Notes under the pieces: generated by a model
What the model saw: only the letters and a program-made list of their open reading frames with translations
Told to the model about the DNA's origin: nothing
Database searches by the model: none
Part shown: positions 25,775 through 35,177 of the stretch, one piece after another
Numbering within the stretch: the first letter of the stretch is position 1
Layout of the letters: every line of letters begins with the position of its first letter
Position numbers and translations under genes: made by a program
Assembly (NCBI GenBank): GCA_964388575.1
Contig: CAYMAZ010000010.1
Coordinates: forward strand, 1 to 64,000
DNA: 64,000 bases
DNA from: CAYMAZ01 sp964388575
GTDB lineage: Bacteria > Bacteroidota > Bacteroidia > Bacteroidales > DTU049
Reading direction: 5' to 3'

Positions 25775-25984
25775 ATGGAAAGTAAATTTACACAATTAAA
25801 TTATCATGGACAAAAAATTTTCATTGGAATTGATGTTCATTTGAAAAACTGGAAGGTAACAATTATGCTTGAAGAAACACCCTTTAAAACATTTTCACAG
25901 GATCCCTGTGCTGTAACTTTAAGAAAATATCTTGACAAAAATTTTCCAAATGGAGATCCCGATGGGATAATTCGTGTGTATTAA
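25775..25984 (+). pseudogene. IS110-family transposase remnant (N-terminus only)
   Basis: 69 codons. The start is a clear IS110-type DEDD transposase N-terminus: QKIFIGIDVHLKNWKVTIML, with the first catalytic Asp in IGIDVH, followed by KTFSQDPCAVTLRKYLDKNF. The match stops after NFPNGD and the frame ends a few codons later, so at least 80 percent of the usual 320-350 aa is missing. The remnant ends 10 nt from the hflX stop codon, showing where deletion joined IS and chromosomal DNA. Confidence 0.8.
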
Positions 25985-25994
25985 AAAAAGTACT

Positions 25995-27179
25995 TCAATA
26001 CAAAAAATCATCAAAAGGATAGCGGGTGGTATGGATTTTTACCACTTCGCGGTAGAGTAGTTTTCGGAATTCTTCGAGGTTGGTTTTTTCCTTTGCGGAT
26101 ATGAATAGACAAGGCTGTTTGTCGTTGTTGAGCCAGTGATTTTTCAGATCAGCAAGTGCAGGTTTTCGGTCTTCTGCTAGGTCATCGGGATCAAAATTAT
26201 CTTTGTAAGCATCCATCTTGTTGAATATCATGATGGTTTTCTTATTGCCTGCCTCAATTTCTTTCAATGTCTGCTCTACAGTATCCATGTGTTTCTGATA
26301 GGCCGGATGTGCAATGTCAACAACATGAACAATAATGTCCGATTCACGAACTTCATCAAGTGTTGATTTAAACGACTCTATCAGCCCATGGGGAAGTTTG
26401 CGGATAAATCCAACTGTGTCAGTCAGCAGAAAAGGCAGATTTCCGATGACAACCTTGCGCACTGTCGTGTCGAGTGTGGCAAAAAGTTTATCTTCAGCAA
26501 ACACTTCAGATTTTGCAAGAAGATTCATGATGGTTGACTTCCCAACATTTGTATATCCAACCAGTGAAACCCTGACAAGACTTTCACGGCTTTTGCGTTG
26601 CGTGATTTTCTGCTTGTCAATTTCTTTGAGTTTTTCTTTCAGCAGGGCAATGCGGTCGCGGATAATTCGGCGGTCGGTTTCGATTTCCTTTTCACCGGGG
26701 CCTCTCAGCCCGATACCACCACGCTGCTTTTCAAGGTGTGTCCACATTCGTGTCAGTCTTGGGAGCATGTACTGATACTGCGCCAGTTCGACCTGTGTCT
26801 TGGCATGCGCTGTCCGGGCGCGTTTTGCAAATATATCAAGAATGAGATTGGTGCGATCCATTACCCTGCAATTTAATACTTTTTCAAGGTTTCGGATCTG
26901 TGAAGGACTCAGTTCATCATCAAAGATGGCCATTTCGGGCTGATGTTCTTCAACCCATGCAGCAATGTCCTTGATTTTCCCCGAACCTACAAAAAAACGG
27001 CTGTCGGGGCGCTCCATTTTCTGAATAAAAACCTTCTGAACTTCTCCGCCGGCAGTATCAAGAAGAAATCTGAGTTCATCCATATACTCCTGAAAAGTTT
27101 CATATTTCACCTCAGGAGTGAGCAACCCGATGAGAATTGCCCCGTCGGGGCGTTTTTCAGTTGACATCATATGTGGCAT
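25995..27179 (-). CDS. hflX: Ribosome-associated GTPase HflX
   Basis: 394 aa. The N-terminal domain has the HflX pattern (KMERPDSRFFVGSGKIKDIA, FDDELSPSQIRNLEKVL). The linker LEKQRGGIGLRGPGEKEIET is diagnostic. The G domain has G1 GYTNVGKST, G3 DTVGFIRKLPHGLIESFKST and G4 NKMD. HflX rescues or splits stalled ribosomes under stress. The start is ATG 27179; ATGs at 27170 and 27167 are possible alternatives. Its 3' end abuts the IS110 remnant. Confidence 0.95.
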   Translation of the reverse strand: MPHMMSTEKRPDGAILIGLLTPEVKYETFQEYMDELRFLLDTAGGEVQKVFIQKMERPDSRFFVGSGKIKDIAAWVEEHQPEMAIFDDELSPSQIRNLEKVLNCRVMDRTNLILDIFAKRARTAHAKTQVELAQYQYMLPRLTRMWTHLEKQRGGIGLRGPGEKEIETDRRIIRDRIALLKEKLKEIDKQKITQRKSRESLVRVSLVGYTNVGKSTIMNLLAKSEVFAEDKLFATLDTTVRKVVIGNLPFLLTDTVGFIRKLPHGLIESFKSTLDEVRESDIIVHVVDIAHPAYQKHMDTVEQTLKEIEAGNKKTIMIFNKMDAYKDNFDPDDLAEDRKPALADLKNHWLNNDKQPCLFISAKEKTNLEEFRKLLYREVVKIHTTRYPFDDFLY

Positions 27180-27690
27180 TGTATTCAGTTATGTTTTACA
27201 AAAACTTTATTATTCTTAACAATATGTGATTCGGAAATACTAAATTATCAAAAGAAAGCACTTCATTTATTCGTATTTGATGAATAAAAATGCAAAACTA
27301 ATAAATTGATATGGTTTTTCAGTTGTAACAAATCAAACTGAAGATTATAAAGTATAATTTCCCTGCATTGAATTAATAAACTGCCTTACAATAAGCAGCA
27401 GAGCATCAACTATTGTAACAATTAAAATTTGCTAAAAAAGTGGCGGATTATTAACTCAATATTCCGTCGACCTGCACTGGCTGGATTCGTTCAACTTACA
27501 AAATTTCATGCTTCGCTTTCTGCAAATTTTGAATTTTGAGTTTCACAAAATAAAAATTGATTGGTGAATTATTCGTCTTAAAATAAATCAAATAAAATTT
27601 AATGCATTATTTTTTTGTATAAACATTTCTAAATAATATTTTATAGATTTGCAATAAAATCACATTGAAGTTATTTTAAATATTTATTTT
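27180..27690. other. Intergenic region, 511 bp, no gene seen
   Basis: AT-rich spacer between divergent hflX and the ELWxxDGT gene. It holds an imperfect hairpin (CAAAATTT 27499-27506 with AAATTTTG 27534-27541) and, near its right end, a -7 box TAGATTTG at 27644-27651 serving the gene at 27691. No coding frame with protein-like composition was found. Confidence 0.5.
27644..27651 (+). promoter_or_regulatory. Promoter -7 box for the ELWxxDGT-repeat gene
   Basis: TAGATTTG matches TAnnTTTG, 39 nt before the ATG at 27691. Confidence 0.5.
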
Positions 27691-29553
27691 ATGAAAAATT
27701 TATATTGTATATTGCTTTTAAACATCATGTTCACGGGAATTTCTCTCCATTCTCAGGTTCCTGTTTTAGTTAAGGATATCAACCCAAACGGCAATAGTTC
27801 GCCGCAGTCACTGTGTGTTTACAACAACAAGGTGTATTTTGGTGCCAGCAACGGGATTTCCAGTGGGCTGTATGTTTCTGATGGTACTGACCCCGGCACT
27901 TTACTGATCAAAGACAGCATCTCGGTATCCAATCTGTTTGTGTTCAATAATTTTCTGTATTTCCGCACAACATCACCTCAGAAAGAGCTATGGCGAAGTG
28001 ACGGGACGACCCAGGGGACTTTCATGGTAAAATCGGGGTTCAACAGCCTGGTCATCCCGGCTACCCCCGTTTGGGGAAACATGTTCTTTTTCTATGCCGA
28101 CTACGGCACTTATGGCAATGAACTTTGGGTTAGTGACGGGACACCGTCGGGAACATTGATGCTGAAGGACATCGGCACAGGATCCGATGATGGGATCCCG
28201 ATTGCATATAGTGATTTCGCTGAATTCAACGGGAAACTCTATTTCACAGCCGAAACTGCCACCAACGGTCGTGAAGTATGGTATACCGACGGGACAACAG
28301 CCGGAACACAGATGCTGAAGGATATCTACCTCGGATCTGGAAGCGGTGCTGATGGATACCCAACTTTCAAGGTTTACAATAATATGCTATATTTTGCAGC
28401 AAACGACGGGTTCAATGGCATGGAGATCTGGAGAACGGACGGAACAGCCGCAGGCACCCAGATGTTCATGGACATCAACTTCGGATCGGCAAGTAGCATA
28501 AACATGAGGGTGCACTTCTACAATTTCACATCGGGGATTACCCAACTCCTCCTTTTTTATGCCAATGACGGGGTTCACGGGTCAGAGCTGTGGAGGACCA
28601 ACGGAACGGTTGGGGGGACGTATATGATTAAGGATATCAATCCGGGATCGGCTTTTTCATCCCACACCTATGAATTCGAGGGGATCTATTATTTCTTTAA
28701 TTTTTATTTCCGTGCCTGGAACGGGGTGAATGGTTATGAACTATGGAGGACCAATGGCACGGAGGCAGGCACCTATATGGTAAAGGATATTTATACCGGG
28801 TCAAATCACGCCACCCCGCAGAAGTTCATCACATACCACCAAAGGATCTATTTCACTGCCAATGACAGTGTCGGGGGAAGTGTCGGCGGCGGGAACCTCT
28901 ACCGGACGAACGGCACCGATACAGGTACCGTAAAGGTGGTTCCACTTATCATGACGACAACATCATCAACGCCTGACTGGATGACTGTGAAAAACGGGGA
29001 GACGATGTTTTATGCAGCCGAATACAATTTGTTGGGCAGGGAGCTCTGGAAACTGGACCTGCTTTACTATGTGATGGTTTCTGCAGACCCTCCTGCGGGC
29101 GGAATCGTAACCGGAGGTGGTGGATTTCACCAGGGAGATACAGTTACTGTGACAGCTGTTCCGAATCCAAACTACAACTTTGTCAACTGGACTGAAGGCG
29201 GCGTTGTGGTTTCCACATTGTCAACGTATACATTCAATATGAGTATATTTGATCGGAATCTTGTTGCCAATTTTCAGGTAATAACTGACCGTGAAGAAAC
29301 AACTGCACAACTTGCAGAAATATTTCCAAACCCGGCTGAAAATGAGCTTTGGGTTTTACTTCCGGAAGACTGCAGTGAACCTTATCACTGGCAGATTTTT
29401 AACATTGATGGCCAGCTTAAAGTTGCAGGAGGTAAACTTAGCATCGGAATTAATAAACTGGACATTTCGGATCTTTCATCGGGTGTATATTATGTAGTAT
29501 TAAGAAACAAGACAGATCAGTTATACAAAAAAATCATTGTAATGGATCAATAA
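27691..29553 (+). CDS. ELWxxDGT-repeat secreted protein with T9SS sorting domain
   Basis: 620 aa with a signal peptide (MFTGISLHSQ). About residues 25-460 are tandem about 50-residue blades with the consensus ELWxxDGTxxGTxxxKDI (for example ELWRSDGTTQGTFMVK, ELWVSDGTPSGTLMLKDI, EVWYTDGTTAGTQMLKDI), which probably fold as a beta-propeller. About 465-535 resembles an InlB-type B-repeat (GDTVTVTAVPNPNYNFVNWT). The last about 75 residues (EIFPNPAENELWVLL, SDLSSGVYYVVL) are a type IX sorting domain. Role unknown; surface location expected. The blade region is visibly richer in G and C than the neighbouring genes. Confidence 0.85.
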   Translation: MKNLYCILLLNIMFTGISLHSQVPVLVKDINPNGNSSPQSLCVYNNKVYFGASNGISSGLYVSDGTDPGTLLIKDSISVSNLFVFNNFLYFRTTSPQKELWRSDGTTQGTFMVKSGFNSLVIPATPVWGNMFFFYADYGTYGNELWVSDGTPSGTLMLKDIGTGSDDGIPIAYSDFAEFNGKLYFTAETATNGREVWYTDGTTAGTQMLKDIYLGSGSGADGYPTFKVYNNMLYFAANDGFNGMEIWRTDGTAAGTQMFMDINFGSASSINMRVHFYNFTSGITQLLLFYANDGVHGSELWRTNGTVGGTYMIKDINPGSAFSSHTYEFEGIYYFFNFYFRAWNGVNGYELWRTNGTEAGTYMVKDIYTGSNHATPQKFITYHQRIYFTANDSVGGSVGGGNLYRTNGTDTGTVKVVPLIMTTTSSTPDWMTVKNGETMFYAAEYNLLGRELWKLDLLYYVMVSADPPAGGIVTGGGGFHQGDTVTVTAVPNPNYNFVNWTEGGVVVSTLSTYTFNMSIFDRNLVANFQVITDREETTAQLAEIFPNPAENELWVLLPEDCSEPYHWQIFNIDGQLKVAGGKLSIGINKLDISDLSSGVYYVVLRNKTDQLYKKIIVMDQ

Positions 29554-29737
29554 CTTATGATTTTTACAGTTTCTCTGCATGTTCTCAGTCTCTTCCTAAA
29601 AAAAGGCAATAGTTGACAAAATTCTAACCTGATAACATACAGTTCTGACTTCGTTTGAGTATAAATTTCAACGATAAGTTAATGGATTCCATACTCAGAT
29701 CTAGTTATAGATTTTTGAAAGCAGATGGGGACAAATT

Positions 29738-30088
29738 TCAGGATTTATTGCCCAGTGAGGCAAATAATAGTCCGGCAGCACCGCAGAATATCCAGGGAGA
29801 ATATATGGTAATGAATTGAACTTTAAAACCTTCAAATACATCAAACAAAATATAACCTGAAAGTAAAAATATCAGCAAGCCTGAAAACACTGTTGTTGTT
29901 GATTTCTTAAAAAAACCACCTGCAAACAATAGCCAGGATGCTATGACGAAAATCAGAGTTACAAAATAATAAAAACCCTGAAATGAAAATATCATTAAGG
30001 TATCAAAAAAAGTAGCAGATACAAAAAACAGAACAAAAAGCCTGATCAACCACAAAGCAAACGGAAAAATTCCTCTGATGGGTTTCAT
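29738..30088 (-). CDS. Small integral membrane protein, unknown
   Basis: 116 aa from the ATG at 30088 (MKPIRGIFPFALWLIRL). Four hydrophobic segments are visible (about 8-28, 35-55, 62-78, 90-110). No family recognised. It begins 2 nt after the trpS stop and is probably cotranscribed with it. A TTG at 30094 overlapping the trpS end is a less likely start. Confidence 0.65.
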   Translation of the reverse strand: MKPIRGIFPFALWLIRLFVLFFVSATFFDTLMIFSFQGFYYFVTLIFVIASWLLFAGGFFKKSTTTVFSGLLIFLLSGYILFDVFEGFKVQFITIYSPWIFCGAAGLLFASLGNKS

Positions 30089-30090
30089 AA

Positions 30091-31080
30091 TCAAAATGGT
30101 TTAAATCCAATTATCTTTCTAACTTCTTCAATTGTTGGAATTGCACTGGCCCGGGCTTTTTCCTTCCCGAGTTTTACCATCTTTGAGATATGATCTGTAT
30201 TTTTAACCATATCAATAATCTTCTCCCTGATTGGCTGAAGCAATGTAATGATATCCTCAGCAAGCTGCTTTTTCATATCTCCGTAACGAATGGTGCATTG
30301 ATTATACATGTCTTCAAAATAAGCCAGAGTATCAGGTGATGAAGCGATGCGCATCAGTGTAAAAAGATTTTCAACCGGTTCTGCTTTGGATTGGTTCATT
30401 TCTGTTGGGCCGGTGTCGGTTACAGCACGCATCACTTTTTTCCTGATCACTTCGGGAGGATCTATCAGATAAATTGCATTACCTTCTGTTTTTCCCATTT
30501 TTCCGCTTCCGTCAAGTCCGGGCACTTTGATAAGCTGTTGTCCGAAATTGTAAGCCTGTGGCTCGGGGAAAAAATCAACCTTATATAACCTGTTGAATCT
30601 TGCGGCATAGTCGCGGGTCATCTCAAGGTGCTGCTGCTGGTCTTTACCAACCGGGACTTTGTTGGCACGGTGAATGAGAATATCAGCAGCCATCAGTGTT
30701 GGATATGTCAGCAGGCCGGCATTGATATTTTTGGGCTGCTGCCGTGCTTTTTCCTTGAAGGATGTGCATTGCTGCAGTTCGCCAAGATAGGCGTTCATGT
30801 TCAGGAAAAGATAGAGTTCAATGGTTTCGGGAAGATCGCTCTGAATGTATAATGTTGCCTTTTCGGAATCAAGTCCCACTGCCAGATATTCAGCAAAAAC
30901 CTGTTTCACACTTTCATGCAAATCTTCAGGTGTGGGATGTGTGGTCAGTGAATGATAATCAGCTATAAAAAAATAACAGTTATGTTCTTCCTGCAGTTTG
31001 AGAAAATTTCTGATCGCACCGAAATAATTTCCGATGTGCAGATTTCCGGTGGGACGTATCCCGCTTAATATCGTTTCCAT
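30091..31080 (-). CDS. trpS: Tryptophan--tRNA ligase
   Basis: 329 aa, the usual bacterial length. Class I signatures: GIRPTGNLHIGNYFGAI (HIGH-like HIGN) and GSGKMGKTEGNAIYL (KMSKS-like KMGKT). QSDLPETIELYLFLN and GKDQQQHLEMTRDYAARFN also match TrpRS. A -7 box TAATTTTG at 31085-31092 is so close to the ATG that the message would be almost leaderless. Confidence 0.96.
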   Translation of the reverse strand: METILSGIRPTGNLHIGNYFGAIRNFLKLQEEHNCYFFIADYHSLTTHPTPEDLHESVKQVFAEYLAVGLDSEKATLYIQSDLPETIELYLFLNMNAYLGELQQCTSFKEKARQQPKNINAGLLTYPTLMAADILIHRANKVPVGKDQQQHLEMTRDYAARFNRLYKVDFFPEPQAYNFGQQLIKVPGLDGSGKMGKTEGNAIYLIDPPEVIRKKVMRAVTDTGPTEMNQSKAEPVENLFTLMRIASSPDTLAYFEDMYNQCTIRYGDMKKQLAEDIITLLQPIREKIIDMVKNTDHISKMVKLGKEKARASAIPTIEEVRKIIGFKPF

Positions 31081-31084
31081 GGTG

Positions 31085-31092
31085 CAAAATTA
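31085..31092 (-). promoter_or_regulatory. Putative trpS promoter -7 box
   Basis: The minus strand reads TAATTTTG, 4 nt before the trpS ATG. If used, the mRNA starts at or next to the start codon. Confidence 0.45.
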
Positions 31093-31125
31093 GTAAAAAA
31101 ATGTACTCCTGATGACATTAAAGAA

Positions 31126-34100
31126 TCAATGCTTCTGGATTTTACGGTGTCTGGTTTTGTGGTCATATTGCAGCCTGACAATATACATTCCGCGCTCTAG
31201 AAACCTGATATCAATTTCTGTGAATTCACTGCTGAGAATGCTTTTGTATAGCATCTTCCCGGATAAATCATAAATACGTAAATCACATTTATCTGAAGTC
31301 TGCTTCTCTATATACAGAACATCTGAACATGGATTTGGATAGATTCTCGTTTGTCCGATCGGGGTGTCATAAAACAACTCGACAGTCGTTATACTGATGG
31401 TATCAGAAACAGACGAACAACCATTCACATCTGTATATTGAACAAAATACAATCCGTTCTGTAAAACCAAATATGTTTGATCAGTAGCACCCGGAATAGG
31501 ATTTCCGTTAAAATACCACTGGTTTCCGGTCGGATAATCTGAGATCAGCATGATGCCATTAAATACAATGACCGGAGGAGCCGGCAAAGGGAAAATTTCA
31601 ACAAATAAAGTATCTGAAAATGGACCTGTGCCACAATTATTTTGCCCCTGAGCGACAATCCCTGCTGATCCCGTGAATAAGGGATTCCAGGTTATTGTTG
31701 CCTGATTTCCGGAAACACTGATGGTCCCTGCATTAGACGGAACAACAACCCAGTTATATGTGGCCGACAATGGGTCAGAAGTTGAATAATTTGTACTTAT
31801 TGTCCCAGCACAAATTATTGTATCACCAAGAGGCTGGATCGGAATTCCCGGATATTCGTCAATCGTTATCAGAAGTCCTGAAGAAAACGCTCCCTGACAG
31901 TTACCATTTTGTGCAGCAACATCAAGGATTGCACTGCCGGTATAACTATCATTCCAGTCTATAGTTGCGCTTGTTCCGGTAGGTGTGATAATCCCGGCTC
32001 CGGATGGTGTGAGTGTCCAGAGATAGGATGTTGCTCCGGGAACAGCAGGAATTGTGTACGTCGTATTTGAAGGATTTTCACATAAATCCGTCAGTCCGGA
32101 TGGAGTTGAAGGTGTGCCCGGAACAGAAGAAACGGTGATCTGGAGCGGAACCGAAGCATCGCTCTGACAGTTCCCGTTTTCTGCGATCACAGTCAGTGAT
32201 GCAGTACCGGTAAATATATCATTCCAGTCTATGACTGCGCTTGTTCCGGAAGGTGTGATGGTGCCTGCTCCCGATGGTGTGAGTGTCCAGAGATAGGATG
32301 TTGCACCGGGAACAGCAGGAATTGTGTACGTCGTATTTGAAGGATTTTCACATAAATCTGTCAGTCCTGATGGAGTTGAAGGTGTGGCAGGAACAGATGT
32401 GACCGTGACCTGAAGCGGAACTGAAGTACCGCTCTGACAACTTCCGTTGACTGCTGTTACTGCAATTGAAACAGTCCCGGTAAATGTATCATTCCAGTCT
32501 ATAACTGCGCTTGTTCCTGAAGGTGTGATGGTGCCTGCTCCCGATGGTGTGAGTGTCCAGAGATAGGATGTTGCACCGGGAACAGCAGGAATTGTGTACG
32601 TCGTATTTGAAGAATTTTCGCATAATTCTGTCAGACCGGCCGGAATTGAAGGTGTGCCTGGAACAGAAGTGACCGTGATCTGAAGCGGAACTGAAGTACC
32701 ACTCTGACAGTTCCCGTTTTCTGCGATCACAGAAAGTGATGCTGTACCGGTAAATGTGTTGTCCCAGTCAATAACTGCGCTTGTTCCAGTAGGTGTGATA
32801 ATCCCGGCTCCGGATGGTGTAAGTGTCCACATGTAAGATGTTGCACCGGGAACAACAGGAATTGTGTACGTCGTATTTAAAGGATTTTCACATAAATCTG
32901 TCAGTCCTGATGGAGTTGAAGGTGTAGCAGGAACAGATGTGACCGTGACCTGAAGGGGAACTGAGATACCGCTCTGGCAGCTCCCGTTTTCTGCGATCAC
33001 AGTGAGTGATGCACTACCGGTAAATATATCATTCCAGTCAATGACTGTGCTTGTTCCTGAAGGTGTGATGGCACCTGCTCCGGAAGGTGTGAGTGTCCAG
33101 AGATAGGATGTTGCACCGGGAACAGCAGGAATTGTATAGATCGTATTTGAAGGATTTTCGCATAAGTCTGTCAGTCCTGATGGAGTTGAAGGTGTGGCAG
33201 GAACAGAAGAAACGGTGATCTGGAGCGGAACTGAAGCATCGCTCTGGCAGTTTCCGTTTTCTGCGATCACAGTGAGTGATGCACTACCGGTAAATATATC
33301 ATTCCAGTNNNNNNNNNNNNNNNNNNNNNNNNNNNNNNNNNNNNNNNNNNNNNNNNNNNNNNNNNNNNNNNNNNNNNNNNNNNNNNNNNNNNNNNNNNNN
33401 NNNNNNNNCAGCAGGAATTGTATAGATCGTATTTGAAGGATTTTCGCATAAGTCTGTCAGTCCGGAGGGAATGGACGGAGCAGATTGTGTAGAAAATACA
33501 GTCAAATTAGAAAAGTTAATATTACTGGCCGTTACAGGATTTGTTGAAATGACCCTCAACCTGTATCCGATGCCGGAAGGAATATTGAGCGGAATAATTG
33601 TGTGGAAAGCGCTGTCAGTAACTGCATATATTGTATCAAGATGTAACGGATTTGAAAAGCTGCCATATTGATCAGAGATGATCAGAATAAAGATATTACC
33701 CGGGATATAACTTCCTGAAGCTGTATAATTTAAATGTATACTATCACCTGTACAATAATTCAGTTCTTCGGGATCAGTAATTGCAACTATTGCGTCACCT
33801 TCTACTTCTATCAGACCATGAATAAAACCGCTAAAAACCGGAGTAAATCCAGTATCCGTGCATTCCAGTGAAGTGGGGAAATTCGTAAAATTCAGCTGAG
33901 ACGTGTCTCCCTGAGTTCCGTTGATCATGAAATTTAAACTGAACAACACGGATGAATCGGCAACAGAAACACCGTTTAACATTGGATCAGTCCACGAAAA
34001 CATAAGTTTTCCCTGACTAATTAGTGTCATTCCAAAATCATTTATACTCATCCCTGGTAATCCGTAATTTGTAACATTTGTCAATGAAACAATATTTTCA

Positions 34101-35149
34101 TCAAATTCTATTGTTCCCTGAAACGACACAATTTGATCAAAATTAATTGCACGAACGGATGCATTAACAAGAGCACCATTTGGTGCAGAAATAGAATCAA
34201 GCATAAATAATGGATGTTCCCACTGAATATCTTGCTGAATCTGAAGAAGTCCATTGTTGTATAAAACACTCTGGGGCTGAAGTGATGTATCTGCAATTTC
34301 CAGAGGCACTGGCAATCCTGTAAAAGATATCTGCGTTGACTGTCCGATGCTTCCTGTTACATAGAAGTTCATTAAAAACAACACGGAAGAATCATTTAAA
34401 AAGACTCCGTTAATTAACGGATCATTCCATGAATAAGTCAATAATCCATTTCCGGTTTGTGAATATCCGAAGTCTGAAGTATTCATCCCTGGCAATCCAA
34501 AACCTGACACTGAAACAAAATCAGCAACAGCCGGATCAAAAGTTATTGTTCCCTGCATAGAAACAATATTATTAAAATTCATAGCCCGAACAGGTATCTG
34601 AATGTTTGATCCTGGCAAAACAGTTAGTGTGTCACTGAAAACAATTAAGTCATAGTATACAGGACTCTGTTGAACATCAACCAGCCCATTTATCAAAACA
34701 ATCTGCTCAGACTGAAAGTATGAATTAATAATTTCCAATGATGTTGGTGTATTTACGAATGTCAGCTGAGATTGCTGTCCTGCATTCCCGGAAACATTGA
34801 AAACCATCGTAAATACCTGGGAAGAATCCTGCAAATATTGTCCGATAAGATTCGACTCAAACCATGAAAACATTAATTTCCCATTCTGAATTTCTGATGT
34901 CCCGAAATTTGATGCATTCATACCGGGTAAATTATACCCCTGAATACTTACAAAACTCAAAATTTGAGGATCAAATTCAATTGTGCCCTGTAATGAAATA
35001 ATATTATTAAAATCCTTCACAGCAACAGGCACCTGAATCTGCACACCTGATTGTGTATAATGCTGTCCCATCATAAGTGTAACAGATGCTTTTATCTGTA
35101 ACATTCCCAACAAACATAAGACAACAAATAATCCTGATCGCTTTTTCAT
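31126..35149 (-). CDS. Giant secreted protein: three cohesin-like domains, 90-aa Ig/PKD-like repeats, T9SS
   Basis: One gene cut by the N gap at 33309-33408; the two halves are in different frames only because the 100 N are arbitrary. The signal peptide is MKKRSGLFVVLCLLGMLQIK. Three cohesin-like domains follow (about residues 23-155, 160-300, 305-445), each starting like VPVAVKDFNNIISLQGTIEF and containing GLPGMN-type loops. A linker domain leads to tandem 90-aa Ig/PKD-like repeats (PSGLTDLCENPSNTTYTIPA, VPGATSYLWTLTPSGAGTI), six on the left of the gap and one partly to its right. Two diverged Ig modules and a type IX sorting domain (TRIYPNPCSDVLYIE, RFLERGMYIVRLQ) end the protein. Surface adhesin or scaffold is the likely role. 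Confidence 0.8.
31951..33490 (-). repeat. 270-bp tandem repeat array
   Basis: The marker attccagt (or gtcccagt) recurs at 31951, 32221, 32491, 32761, 33031 and 33301, exactly 270 nt (90 codons) apart. Units are highly similar at the DNA level, which implies recent duplication or homogenisation. The assembly breaks inside this array. Confidence 0.95.
33309..33408. other. Assembly gap (100 N) inside the 270-bp array
   Basis: Exactly 100 N. The 55 nt on the left (33254-33308) are identical to 32984-33038, and the 55 nt on the right (33409-33463) to 33123-33177. The stretch between those copies is 84 nt, so the real gap is most simply 84 nt (or 84 plus multiples of 270). That restores the reading frame. 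Confidence 0.9.
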
Positions 35150-35177
35150 TCTTTGTGAATATTAGTAAATCAACATT

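Noticed and set aside
27421..27560. Possible decayed gene in the spacer before the ELWxxDGT gene
   Set aside because: Slightly richer composition, but no frame gives a recognisable protein fragment.
33270..33299. Apparent frameshift splitting the cohesin/repeat gene in two
   Set aside because: The frame change falls at the 100-N gap. Flank matching predicts 84 missing nt, which restores one frame.
31951..33490. CRISPR-like array from regular spacing
   Set aside because: The 270-nt units are wholly coding, with no short repeat/spacer alternation and no cas genes.
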